From contig NZ_CP155569.1 in assembly GCF_042984175.1 (NCBI RefSeq), positions 124,001 through 188,000 of the forward strand: a DNA stretch of 64,000 nt, read 5' to 3'. The DNA comes from Mycoplasma_N cavipharyngis (lineage in GTDB: Bacteria; Bacillota_I; Bacilli_A; Mycoplasmatales; Mycoplasmoidaceae). Made by a program: the position numbers and the translations under genes. Positions 32,371-42,724 of the stretch are shown in pieces. The notes beneath the pieces were generated by a model that searched no databases, was not told where the DNA came from, and was given only the letters and a program-made list of their open reading frames with translations. Each line of letters opens with the position of its first letter. The stretch's first letter is position 1.

Positions 32371-33504
32371 ATGCAAATTAATAAAAAATTTTTGAAATTT
32401 AAATTTTGACAATGAAAATCAATTTTACAATCAACATCTTGAGAAAACTTATTTTTTATTCTTGTTGTCTCTCTAATTTTATTTAATTGAATTTTTAATC
32501 GTTTCAATTGAGTGCAATTACTATTTTTACCTTTATTTTTTTATTTTGCCTATTATTTCAAATTATCTTGAACTCAAAAAGTAATTACTATTTGTTTAGC
32601 AATTATTATTGCTTGACTCACTTCTTGAATTCAACTTAATGTTCAAAAATCAATTTTTAATTTATTATGACCTAATAATTATTTGCATCAGCAAGCAATT
32701 GAATTAATTGATCATAATTATGGCAAATCTAATGGGGCAATACTAATTAAAATGCTAATTTTAAATGTTAATAATTTTGATCATAATCTTTATTTTGATT
32801 TTAAAAATTTAAGCATTTTACATTTAGTTGTAGCTAGTGGAATTCATTTTTATTTATTATCAAGAATAATTAAAAAAATTTTCTTTTTTAGTCCCAAACT
32901 AGGTCAATTAATTGCTAATTTAGTTTTAATATTTTATTTTGTTTTAATTGATTTTAAATATCCAATCTTTCGTGTTTTAATTGATTATTTGCACCAAAAG
33001 AAAAATCATAAATATTTTTATGGTGGATGATCAAAAACAGCAGTAATCTCAATGCTTTTTAATTTAAAAATTTTTTTGAATTATAGTTTTTTATTAAGCA
33101 TGGGCATTATTTTAATTATTCGTTTTATTAGTAGTTGCAAAATTAGTTCTAAAATTTTAGTTTGACTAATTATTAATTTTTTAATTTGAATTTATTCATT
33201 AATTATTTTCTTACCATTTACTAAAAAAATTTATTATTTTGCAATTTTAAACAATTTCATTTTTTCAGCAATAATTTTAACTTTTTATTTAGTTTTATTT
33301 TTTGGATGATTTATAATCTATTTTGTTGTTATAATAGAACACTTAATTGGTTGGTTGATTAAAATTATTGATTTTCTAACAATTAATAAATCTTGGTATT
33401 ATCTTGAATTTTGAAATAGTAGTTTTTCGCAAATAACAATGTTATGATTTTTAATAATGATTTATTCAATATATTTAGGATCAAAAAAATTAATTAACAC
33501 TTAA
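32371..33504 (+). CDS. comEC: ComEC/Rec2-like DNA-uptake channel protein (short mollicute form)
   Basis: Encodes 377 residues, nearly all hydrophobic, with many UGA Trp codons (KFWQWKS, FIYSW-type runs). The competence motif NYGKSNGAILIKMLIL and, later, LSILHLVVASGIHFYLL (the HLLAVSGxH motif) identify the ComEC core. The hydrolase domain of full-length ComEC is absent, as in the M. genitalium homologue. It could move single-stranded DNA across the membrane, or in mycoplasmas import nucleic-acid fragments made by surface nucleases. holA follows after 7 bases, the same pairing as in M. genitalium. Confidence 0.78.
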
Positions 33505-33511
33505 AAAAATT

Positions 33512-34477
33512 ATGATTAATTTATATTATGCTACTGATCTTGGGATCTTAGCAGAAATTAAAAGAAAATTTATTGCAAATAATCCTGAATCTCAATCAAT
33601 TACAGTTAAAGATTATCAATCACTTTTTGAATCTTTAGAACAAAATAGTTTGTTTTTTAGCCCTAAAGCTTTTGTTTTAAATGATGTCTTTTTCTTAACT
33701 AATGAATCACATGATGGCATTAAAAATAGTGATAGCAAAATTAATAATCAAATGATCGATCAATTTGTTGATATTATATCTAACTTGAAAAAAAATCAAA
33801 TTAATGTTTTAATTTTAGTAAATTGTAATCATTTATTAAAAAATTCAAGTATTAATAAATTATTAAATTTAGTTGATAATAAAGATCATAAAAAAGCTAG
33901 TTTAAATGTTTTAACAAAACAGAAATATATTGATCAATGGGTTGAAAAAAGCAAAATTAAATTTGATTATAAAGTGAAAGATTATTTGTATGATTTTTTT
34001 CCTAAAGATGCTAAATTCATTGATGAAGTTTTTTATAAAATAAGTTTATTAAATTATAAAAAAATTACTTATGATCAAATGCAGCAATTAGTTGGTAATT
34101 TTCAACAACAAGATTTTTATATTTTATTTGATCGTTTATTATTAGCAGATCATTCGTGGCTAACAATTTTTCATAATAAGTGTAATAGTGTTGAAGATGC
34201 TGTTAAATTATTAAACATTTTGAATTATAAAATTGAAGAATTATTTTATTTTGTTTATTATAAAGAACAGCGTTTAGATCTTAATCAAATTGCTAAAGCA
34301 ATGAAAAAACCACCTTTTAGCCTCTTTGTTTATAACAATATTTATAGTAAACTTGGCAATAAATTAAAAAGTAAATTAAACAAAATTATTGTAGACTTAT
34401 ATAAGTATAATGTTTTAACAAGAACAGAAGAATCAATTAGCGTTCTAGGACTTAAAAAAACTTTATTATCATTTTAA
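33512..34477 (+). CDS. holA: DNA polymerase III delta subunit
   Basis: Encodes 321 residues of the clamp-loader wrench subunit. The N-terminus INLYYATDLGILAEIKRKFI fits the 'YGxexxLi' start of the HolA AAA+ domain with a degenerate P-loop, as usual for delta. The later LFDRLLLADHSW and ILNYKIEELFYFVYYKEQ regions match the delta collar domain. It opens the sliding clamp for loading at primers. It is tightly spaced after comEC, and a membrane protein follows 35 bases later. Assignment rests on the motif and the comEC-holA pairing. Confidence 0.75.
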   Translation: MINLYYATDLGILAEIKRKFIANNPESQSITVKDYQSLFESLEQNSLFFSPKAFVLNDVFFLTNESHDGIKNSDSKINNQMIDQFVDIISNLKKNQINVLILVNCNHLLKNSSINKLLNLVDNKDHKKASLNVLTKQKYIDQWVEKSKIKFDYKVKDYLYDFFPKDAKFIDEVFYKISLLNYKKITYDQMQQLVGNFQQQDFYILFDRLLLADHSWLTIFHNKCNSVEDAVKLLNILNYKIEELFYFVYYKEQRLDLNQIAKAMKKPPFSLFVYNNIYSKLGNKLKSKLNKIIVDLYKYNVLTRTEESISVLGLKKTLLSF

Positions 34478-34512
34478 AATAGAAATAAGAAACTCAGTTT
34501 GGAGAATCACAA

Positions 34513-35727
34513 ATGATTAATGATGCAACACTCAATTCTGAGCAGGTAAAATTAAAAAAATATTTAGAAATTCTTTTAACTTCACAGTTGATTGTTAATG
34601 ATTTGAAAAATTCAGAATTAAAACAAACCTTGTTAAAAGCTTTAAATATTTTTTATTATTTGTCAGAAAAAATTGGTCGTTTAAGTGAAGCAAGAAAAAT
34701 TATTGAGCAGTACAATAGTTTTTCAGAAGAGAAATTTGTTTTATCAAAAAACATTAGTTATCAAGAAGACTATCAGTTAATTGATGATGTTAACTATTTG
34801 AATGTTTTCATTAAAAATGTTTATGGTGAAGAAATTACTTCTTTAAAAAAAATCGAGCCTAATAAAGATCTTGATGCTAATTCACTTGACAATAATTCTT
34901 TTGTAAAATCAAATCAATTTGATCAGAACAATATTAATAATAAAACTAAATCTGAACAAATTCAAGAATCATATAGTGCTTTTAATGGTTTTGGTTTTGG
35001 AACTAATAAAAACTTACGTCAAGTTTTTGATGAAACAAGCAAATCATTATTTTTGCAACAACAAATTCAAAAAGAAATTAGTAATGGTAGTTTATATATT
35101 TATAAAACTAAACCACGTGAAATTATTTTTCTAAAATATTTATTATTAGTGTTTTTTAGTTTTGTAACTATTTTGTGTATTATTTTTTCAATTGCAATTT
35201 TTCTGAATACAAAAACGCTTCTTAGCATTCAACAACTTGAAAACATTCTTGATAAAAACATTGTTGATAGTTTGAGAACTAGAAACCAAACTGATATCCC
35301 ATTATTTCCAATTAACACAATTAGTGTAACGCTTTTATTTTTAATTTTTTCTGTTTATATGCAAATTCGAATTTATCGTGAATTGTGAAATAATGATAAT
35401 GACAACACTAAATACTTTTTGTCAACAAAAATTTTAGTTTTAATTATTTTTTTAATTATTATTAGTTTAGTTTTAGATCGAACTGGTGTTTTTATTAATT
35501 CCATTTTTCGCTTTGCTAATAATGCCATTAATTATTTTAGTAATACTGAACCTAATTCTGCTAATGTTGCTTTATATAGTACAATTTACTATTCTTTCAT
35601 GTTAATCATTATTTTTTCTTTAATTTGCATTTTATTACTTGTTGCTGCTTTTTTCTTTAATCCTAAATTCGATCGTCAAAAAATCGATCAAAGAATTAAT
35701 GAAATTAATTTAGAATTAAGTCGTTAA
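34513..35727 (+). CDS. Membrane protein of unknown function
   Basis: Encodes 404 residues. The first ~200 are charged and Asn-rich with helical stretches (ILLTSQLIVNDLKNSEL). Four hydrophobic segments follow (LLLVFFSFVTILCIIFSIAIF; ISVTLLFLIFSVYM; ILVLIIFLIIISLVL; FMLIIIFSLICILLLVAAFFF), ending in a short basic tail. AGTTTGGAGAATC gives a ribosome site ahead of the ATG at 34513. It is in line with holA, as an uncharacterised gene is in M. genitalium. I do not recognise the family. Confidence 0.7.
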
Positions 35728-35747
35728 AATTTCATTTATTAATTAAA

Positions 35748-36770
35748 TTGAGGTTATTTGCTACAAATAATTTTTATTCTAAAAATCAAATTGCCAAAAA
35801 ACAACTTAATCAAGTTAAAACATTTGCTCAAAATCAAAATAAGTTAAAAAAATCTTGGAAACAATTAATGATTTTTTTGTTTCCAACCTATCCAGTTAGT
35901 CCTTTTGCTTCTGCTAATTACATCGTGTTTTTAGCTGTATTTGTTGCTTTACGTTTGATTATTGGCAAACTTTCAATTCCAATTCCAGTTTTTATGACTC
36001 GTTTGTCATTTGCTTGAACTCCAGTTTTTCTAATTGGTTGATTTTTTGGACCAATTTATGGTTTTTTTATTGGCTGAATTAGTGATAGTTTAGGATTTTT
36101 ATTAAGTGGAGGAGCGACTTGATATATTTGATATGCAATTCAAGAACCAATTATCGCGCTTTTTGCTGGCTTGATTGGTGGAATTGAACGAATTTGTCGC
36201 AACTATAAAAAAATTTGAATCCATCTGTTAGTGCAACAAATTTTTTTAGCAGGATTTTTAGCAGTTACTTATTATTATGTGATTGATTGGTTTAATAATC
36301 ACAATAATGTTGCTGAGATCAAAAAGTGATTTAGCTTAAGTTCATACATTATCATTTTGACATTTTTAGCAATTTATTATTTAGTCAATCAATTTTTAGT
36401 CTTTTTTGCTATTTTTTATAAATGAGAAAAAACAGTAATTTTGTTATACGCATCGATTTTAGTCATTAGTATGATTGTGCTTTGATCTTTTTTGTTGGGA
36501 CCAAAAATTTTTATTATGTATTATGCTTTTGTTCACAATGGTAATTCACCAAGTAATTTAAGAAAATATGGCTTAATTTTTTATTTAATTCCTAGAATTT
36601 TGCGTGAATCGGTTTTTACACCAGTTAAAATTGTTGTTTTAAGTTCTTTAATTTTGACATTAAGTCCAATTTTTAAACGACTTAATAATAAAATTCAAAA
36701 CTCTTATGAACCTGAACTAACTAGATCATTTTTTAAAAATAAAAAATTATTTTCCAAAATTGATCATTAA
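35748..36770 (+). CDS. ECF transporter S component, FolT-like
   Basis: Encodes ~340 residues. The core SFAWTPVFLIGWFFGPIYGFFIG with WISDSLGFLLSGG is typical of folate-family energy-coupling-factor S components, which bind a vitamin in the membrane and use shared EcfAA'T modules. An unusual ~40-residue basic N-terminus and a long C-terminal region with further helices surround it. No ATG is available near the 5' end. I chose the TTG at 35748, but ATT 35742 or an internal start is possible. It lies 20 bases after the preceding membrane gene. No ECF ATPases are in the window. Substrate folate is inferred. Confidence 0.72.
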
Positions 36771-36824
36771 TTTTGATAATGTTGCAATTTTCAAACATTA
36801 TAAAATCAAAATCTATCTTCTTTT

Positions 36825-36830
36825 TATAAT
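36825..36830 (+). promoter_or_regulatory. Probable -10 element for the 36904-38310 genes
   Basis: TATAAT, followed by a second overlapping TATAAT-like word, lies ~75 bases before the ATG at 36904 in the 133-base gap after the S component. No good -35 is seen. Confidence 0.45.
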
Positions 36831-36903
36831 ATAATATTAAAAGTAAAGTCAAGAAGTATTTTAAGGATAAAACGATTTGTTTATTTAATCAGTTGAAAAT
36901 TAT

Positions 36904-37548
36904 ATGGCTAAATTATTCTCAAAAAAAAATCAAAATTTAAGTTCTAATAACAAAGAGTTCAAAAACGAAAAAATCAAAGAAAAACTCTTTTTTATTGTCA
37001 TTAGAGATATTGTCTATAAAATTTTTATCGGCTGTTTTCTAGGGGCTTTTATTTTATTTTTCACTTTTGCAATTTTATATAATACATCAACTTATGTTAA
37101 TCTTGCTTTTTATTCGGGTTTAGGATTAATTACTTTTTTACTATCTTATTTGATTTCAATTTTCTGAGTTCGTAAGTTAGTGAAAAATCAAGATCCTAAT
37201 AATAATCAGATCGTTAAAAAAAGTTTAATTATTAGCACAATTGTAACTGTGTTAATTTATTTTTTACTAGCTTGGTTGTTAATGATTTTAATTGGAACTT
37301 TTAATGGTTTTGGAATTGCTTTTGCTAATACAACTAATTCTGTTAATGCTTTTAGTGAAGAGTCTGAAAATTTTTATTCGATCAAAGTAACAGGTTTTAT
37401 TTTGTTTTATATTACAATTGCTGCTGCGATTTTTATTTTTTTAGGCTATTGATTTTATTTACGTTTTAAAAATAAAGCTAATGTTATTTTTAATGCTAGA
37501 AGAAAACAAATTCAAAAAGTTCGTGATGAAGCTCAAAAACGAATTTAA
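36904..37548 (+). CDS. Small four-helix membrane protein of unknown function
   Basis: Encodes 214 residues. A basic N-terminus (SKKNQNLSSNNKEFK) is followed by four hydrophobic segments (FIGCFLGAFILFFTFAILY; LAFYSGLGLITFLLSYLISIF; LIISTIVTVLIYFLLAWLLMIL; GFILFYITIAAAIFIFLGYWF). An Asn/Ser/Glu loop lies between the third and fourth, and a basic C-terminal helix ends the protein. The next gene starts 9 bases later. No family recognised. Confidence 0.7.
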
Positions 37549-37557
37549 TTAACTATT

Positions 37558-38310
37558 ATGAAAAAAACTAAAATTAACATTCCATTTGTTTTACAAAGAT
37601 ATCAGACAGAAACTGCTATTGATCCAGTTGAATTAACTAAAGCAGAATTAAAAAAGAAAATTTTAGCCAATACTTATTTATATGATCGTTTTGATCGTTA
37701 TTTAGGTCGTAAAATTTATACTAAACCAAGATATAGCAACCATACTAGATCTTTAATGCAAAAAATTTCTAAGATGAAATTAGATCATAATTTAGTTATT
37801 GGTAGATCAATGAACCAAAATTTAATTAATAGTATTAAAGCTAATGCTTATAGAACTGTGATTAAACAACGAATTAATGATCTGAAATTTAATTATCAAT
37901 CTTCATTCAATAATCATCAGTTACCAGATAAACTAGATTTACGTTATATTTATCAATTAGATTCAGTTTATAAAGAATTTGATCAATTATCACAATTAAA
38001 CCAAAATCTTCTAGGATTTAATTGTGAAATTCGTGATTATGATAATTATCAAACTAGTGGTGCTGATTTAGCTTCATTAAGAAATCGTGGCTTAAAAGAT
38101 CAAGATCTAATCTATGGTAATCATGGTCAAATTTTCATTGACAAACAATTGTTTTTAAAACTAACCCAACTTCCATTTAAAACTAGAAAAATCAATTTGC
38201 CTAGTAAAGATTATGAGTGGACCTTACCTAACTATGTCAAAAGTTTACACTATAATAATGGCAAATCTACATTATTTGAAACTAAAAAGTTTCTTGATGA
38301 GAAAAAATAG
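37558..38310 (+). CDS. Hypothetical basic cytosolic protein
   Basis: Encodes 250 residues with no membrane segment. It is rich in Lys, Asn, Gln, Tyr and Arg, with an estimated strong positive charge in the first 120 residues (YLYDRFDRYLGRKIYTK, ARxxKQRINDLKFNY-like runs). Such composition fits a nucleic-acid- or ribosome-associated protein, but no motif is recognised. It is co-transcribed with the preceding membrane gene (9-base gap) and closed by the strong hairpin at 38333. Confidence 0.65.
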   Translation: MKKTKINIPFVLQRYQTETAIDPVELTKAELKKKILANTYLYDRFDRYLGRKIYTKPRYSNHTRSLMQKISKMKLDHNLVIGRSMNQNLINSIKANAYRTVIKQRINDLKFNYQSSFNNHQLPDKLDLRYIYQLDSVYKEFDQLSQLNQNLLGFNCEIRDYDNYQTSGADLASLRNRGLKDQDLIYGNHGQIFIDKQLFLKLTQLPFKTRKINLPSKDYEWTLPNYVKSLHYNNGKSTLFETKKFLDEKK

Positions 38311-38332
38311 TAATTGATTAAATTAAAAAAAT

Positions 38333-38384
38333 CAATAAAATATCTTATGGTTTTATCTTTAATATTCCATAAGATATTTTATTG
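38333..38384. terminator. 18-bp perfect hairpin, probable terminator
   Basis: CAATAAAATATCTTATGG (38333-38350) is exactly complementary to CCATAAGATATTTTATTG (38367-38384), with a 16-base loop. Only a short T-run follows on the plus strand. It lies between the hypothetical gene and the helicase gene. It may terminate the upstream unit or act as a processing site. Confidence 0.65.
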
Positions 38385-38407
38385 TTTAGAGATATCTAAA
38401 ATTATTT

Positions 38408-39763
38408 ATGAATGATCAAAAACAATGAAAATTGCATCATCAAATTATTATTGATCAATTATTAGCACAAAAATATTTGGCTCCTAATTCTTTACAAGAA
38501 GCAATGTTGCTTAATTTATCACAGAAAGGCAATCATATTTTAGTTGCTCCTACTGGTATGGGTAAAACATTAGGTTTAACAATTTATTTAGTTGATTTTT
38601 TATTATCTCACCCTAATTTACAAGCCTTTTTTGTTTTTCCTACTAAAGAATTAATTCAACAAGTTTTCAGAATTTGCAAACAGTTATCATTTAATCAACT
38701 AATTGAAATTAGTCAATTAAATCATAAAATTAAAATTAATAATTTATTAAATAAGCAATTAATTTTAACAACTCCAAAACAATTACAAGATTTTGGATTA
38801 ATGATGCAAAAAGAGCCAACAAAATCTAAAATGATTTTAGTGCTTGATGAAGTTGATACTTTAATTGAAGCAGGTTTTTTAAATGACATTCAAACTTTTA
38901 TGCAAATTAATAAAAGTCTTATTATTAAAAAAATTGCTGCTTCAGCAACAATTCGTAAAGGTTTAATGCAACAGTTAAAAATTTGATTCAAAACGTATCA
39001 TTCCTTAATTTTTAATAGTAAAAAAATTACTAATAGCCAGCATTATTATTTAATTACACGCAAAGAAAAGAAAAATCAAGATTTTCTTACAGTATTAAAT
39101 TATGCTAAAAATTTAACTGGAACAATTGTTTTTTTTAATAATCAAGAAGAATTAGTATCTACTTATCAATATTTAATTACTAATTCAGAGATTAGACCAA
39201 TTGTTTTATATGGCAAAATGAGTCATCGCGAACGTACTAAAGCAATGAATTTAATTCATCAACGTGATTTAGTAATCATTTTTGCTACTGATCTTTTAGC
39301 ACGAGGAATTTCAATTAAACATGTGCAAACAGTAATTAATTATAGTTTACCAAAAGATCAAATTTGATATTTACACCGTTCAGGTCGGACTGGAAGATAT
39401 CAGCAACCAGGAAAAATTATTAATTTAATTACTGATCAAGAATTTATCAAAATTAACCAGTTAACTAAAAAAAGTTTAAAATTTTTTGAAGTAAAAATTT
39501 TAGCTAATAATCTTGTATTTAAAGATCGATCTTATCAAAAAAAATCACTTAATCCACAATTATCACAACAAATTAAACAAATTATTGCTCAAGCAGATAA
39601 ACGAGTTAAACCAAATTATAAAAAGAAATTAAAGAATAAAATTAAGGCTGCTAAAAATAAAGTAAAGCGACAACAAATTGAAGCTCAAGTAAAACAAAAG
39701 TTAATTAATAAATGAAAACAAGAGTCAATAATTAAAAAAAATAAGCAAATCAACGATCATTAA
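38408..39763 (+). CDS. DEAD-box family RNA helicase (DEVD variant)
   Basis: Encodes 451 residues. Motifs in order are Q-motif region NSLQEAML, Walker A APTGMGKT, PTKELI (Ia), TTPKQL (Ib), LVLDEVDTLIEAG (DEAD read as DEVD), ASATIR (SAT), IIFATDLLARGISI (V) and HRSGRTGR (VI). A Lys/Arg-rich tail of ~70 residues follows, as in RNA helicases that act on ribosomes or mRNA decay. I extended the start to ATG 38408 (MNDQKQWKLHH), since a TTG start lies inside. Its stop overlaps the AtpI-like gene by one base (TAATG), so it is coupled to the ATP synthase operon. Confidence 0.9.
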
Positions 39764-40227
39764 TGAAATCTTGATATTCATACCAATATTTAAATCGTTT
39801 TTTGTTTTGCAATATTTATTTAATTGCTTTAATGATTGCTATTATTTTAGATCTAACAACAATTAGTCAATTTAAAAATTTTACTTATTCTTTTTTATTA
39901 GCCACTGTTTTTAGTGTATTAGCAACTTTTTTGAACCAATTAATCCATCAAAAAATTTTTTTTAAGTTTAGTTCAAGTTTAGTTAACCAAACAGTTAGTA
40001 CATTAGAAAAATCACTAATTAAGTTTTATTTAATTTTAACTTATTGCTTAATTGTGATTTGCACTTCATTTGGTTTATTAGTTGCTTTAGTAGTTAATCA
40101 ATTAATAAAGCAAACTATTTTTGATATCTATTTTGTTTTATTAGGAATCGTTCCTGGACAATTAGGACAAATTATTAGTTTAATTTTTGTATTTGCTAAA
40201 AAATTTATTATTAAATATAAATTATAA
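39763..40227 (+). CDS. AtpI-like membrane protein preceding the ATP synthase genes
   Basis: Encodes 154 residues with four hydrophobic segments (CNIYLIALMIAIILDL; FLLATVFSVLATFLNQL; FYLILTYCLIVICTSFGLLVALVV; YFVLLGIVPGQLGQIISLIFVF). Its position just ahead of atpB matches the small i-subunit that helps c-ring assembly and Mg2+ handling. Sequence similarity is not strong enough to confirm it. The start overlaps the helicase stop. Confidence 0.55.
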
Positions 40228-40306
40228 AAAAAGGTATAAAATTTAGTTTATTCAAAAACTTGAGAATTTTCTTTGATGATATTGAAATTTGTAAAGGATC
40301 TGATCT

Positions 40307-41125
40307 ATGGGCGATAATAATCCTAGATTTATTTCGTATGTTAGTCAACCAACTGATCAAATTTGAAGTTTTTTAGCAGTTACTCTTTTGATTTTAGGAG
40401 TAGGAATTTACTATTATTTTAGTTTAAAAAAACTTAATGGGTCAGAACTACCAAAAGGATTAGCTTTTTTAGTAATGCTTTATGTTGACTGGATTCGTGA
40501 AACAACAAGAGAAACATTAGGTAAACGTTATGAATCATATTCATGATATTTTATTTATCTTTTCACTTTGTTATGAACTTCTAATCTAATTTCGATTGCT
40601 GGAATTGAAACTTTAGGTTCTTCATTTACTGTTCCTTTATCTTTAGGAATTATTACTTTCTTATTTACTTTTTATTTTGGAATTAAACACCAAAAACTAA
40701 GTTATTATCAAGAATATATTAGTCGGTTGAATTTTAATAATAAATTTAAAATTTATTTTCCTGATCCTTTTAAATGAATCGGTAAATTAAGTCGAATTTT
40801 TTCTTTAATATTTCGATATTGGGGTAACATGTTTGCTGGTTCATTAATTATTGGTGCGCTTTATGAGTTAATTGTTAATAACTTGTTAAATGCTAATTTA
40901 GGTTATCTAGGAGTAGTACTAACAGGATTTGTTTCTGCACCATTAAGGATGTACTTTGATATATTACCAGGATTAATTCAACCATTAATATTCATGTTAC
41001 TAACTTTATCATATTGAAGTAGTGAGGCTAATTTGAGCGAAGCTGATGTTAAATATCTGCCTGAAAAAATGGCTCATAAAAAATATTTCACTTCTTTTTC
41101 ATTAGTATTACCAGAATATTTATAA
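40307..41125 (+). CDS. atpB: F0F1 ATP synthase subunit a
   Basis: Encodes 272 residues, multi-span. The key helix FRYWGNMFAGSLIIGALY contains the essential Arg of subunit a, and later PGLIQPLIFMLLTLSYWSSE corresponds to the conserved QAxIFxxLT region. It forms the proton half-channels against the c-ring. AAAGGA lies 9 bases before ATG 40307. First core gene of the atpBEFHAGDC operon. The mycoplasma enzyme usually hydrolyses ATP to maintain the membrane potential. Confidence 0.94.
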
Positions 41126-41204
41126 GTTTTTAGAATTAGCAATTTGATTTATTAAGTCAAATTTAATTTTGTAATTTATTTTAATTTTGTGAAAGAAAAA
41201 TTAT

Positions 41205-41525
41205 ATGTCAGATAAATTTAATATTTTAGTTAGTTGATTACACCAAATTCAACAAGTTAATCAAACTCATCCAATTTTAGATGTCACTGAAGTTAATGTT
41301 AGTAATAAACTAGGTGGTTTCATTGGTGCAGGAATTGCTATGATTGCTGGGTTAGGCTCAGGTCTTGGTCAAGGATATATTGGTGGTAAAGCGATTGAAG
41401 CAATTGCTCGTAATCCTGAATTGCAATCAAAAGTTTTTCGTCAGTTTATTATTGGTGTTGCTGTTGCTGAATCAACAGCAGTATATAGTTTAATTATTGC
41501 TTTATTATTAATCTTTTTGGGCTAA
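41205..41525 (+). CDS. atpE: F0F1 ATP synthase subunit c
   Basis: Encodes 106 residues: two helices plus a ~36-residue N-terminal extension typical of mycoplasmas. The first helix is Gly-rich (GGFIGAGIAMIAGLGSGLGQG), the loop has RNPE, and the second helix carries the ion-binding Glu in GVAVAESTAVYSLI. Several copies form the rotor ring. Confidence 0.96.
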
Positions 41526-41569
41526 TACCAGGATTTTAATGATCAAAAAAAGATAGGTCAATTTATTAC

Positions 41570-42154
41570 ATGGAATCATTAATTTCTCATTCTTTAACAT
41601 TTTTTAATAATGCAACCGCAAATTTATTCCAACAAGCTGATGAATCAGTTTTAGGATCTGATAATTTTTTTGAAAAAATTATTCCTAATGGTTGGATTTT
41701 AGCAGCTCATGTTTTAAGTGCGATTTCAGTAGTAGCAATTATTCTTTTTTTAATATGACACCCAACAAGAATTTACATGCAAAAACGTCGTAAGTTGTTT
41801 AATCAAAATTTAAAAGCAACTGAAGATCATCGTGCTGAAGCGAGTCGTGATTTAGCTGAAATTAAACAACAAAAGTTAGAAGTACAAAAAACAATTAGTG
41901 AACTAATGTTTCAATCACAAAAAGATGCTGAAAAAATTACTAATCAAGCAGTTAATAGTGCGCTTGAAAAAGCCCAACGGATTCAAGAAAAAGCAGCTTT
42001 AGAAGTTGAAACACTGAAAAAAAATGCTCAAGCTAAAATTAATGCTAGTGTTTCAGATTTAGCAGTCGAAATTGCTGAAAAAATTATTAATGAAAAAGTC
42101 AATAATGAAATTAACCAACGTTTTATTGATGAATATTTAAATTCATTAAACTAA
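41570..42154 (+). CDS. atpF: F0F1 ATP synthase subunit b
   Basis: Encodes 194 residues. An outside N-terminus of ~45 residues and one membrane helix (VLSAISVVAIILFLIW) are followed by a long charged coiled coil (residues ~70-175, many Glu/Lys/Gln/Ala). It is the peripheral stalk that holds F1 to F0. The UGA Trp lies at the end of the helix. The N-terminal part lacks a lipobox, unlike subunit b of some mycoplasmas. Confidence 0.92.
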
Positions 42155-42161
42155 TATTGTG

Positions 42162-42713
42162 ATGAGAAAATATATTTTTTTATACCAACAATTTGCTCAA
42201 GCAATTTTAAGTTTTTTTAATGACCAAGCTAGTTTAGAAAAAGTCAATGAACAAAATCATCGACTTTTATCTTTATTACAAAATAATCCTGAAATTGTTA
42301 ATATTTTTACTGATTTTTCAATTATTGCTTCAAAAAAAATAACTTATTTAGAAGCAATATTAGCAGTTGAACCATATGATCAATATTATGTTAATGGATT
42401 AAAGTTATTTCTTGATCATGGTCATGGCTATTTCTTTTTAGATTTAATTGAAACAATTGATGCTCAAGTGTTAAATAAATTAAACATGAAATTAGTCCAA
42501 GTTGAATCAGCATATCCTTTAACTGATCAACAAAAAAGTAAATTAGAAGCTGGTTGAAGCAAAAAATATCAAGAAAGATTAGTTTTTAATTATCAAGTTG
42601 TTCCTGAAATGGTGTTGGGAATTAATATTCGAGTTGATGATTATGTTGAAGAATATTCATTACAATCACAATTAAAAAATTTACAAAACAAAATTAAGAA
42701 AATTGTTAATTAG
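42162..42713 (+). CDS. atpH: F0F1 ATP synthase subunit delta
   Basis: Encodes 183 residues. An N-terminal helical bundle (YQQFAQAILSFFNDQ, LLSLLQNNPEIVNIF) and a C-terminal segment VLGINIRVDDYVEEYSLQSQLKNL match OSCP/delta (usual GGxxixxgdxxiDgSvxxxL). It links F1 to the b stalk. I use ATG 42162; a GTG lies directly before it. A gap of 7 bases separates it from atpF. Confidence 0.9.
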
Positions 42714-42724
42714 AAGGATTTTTT

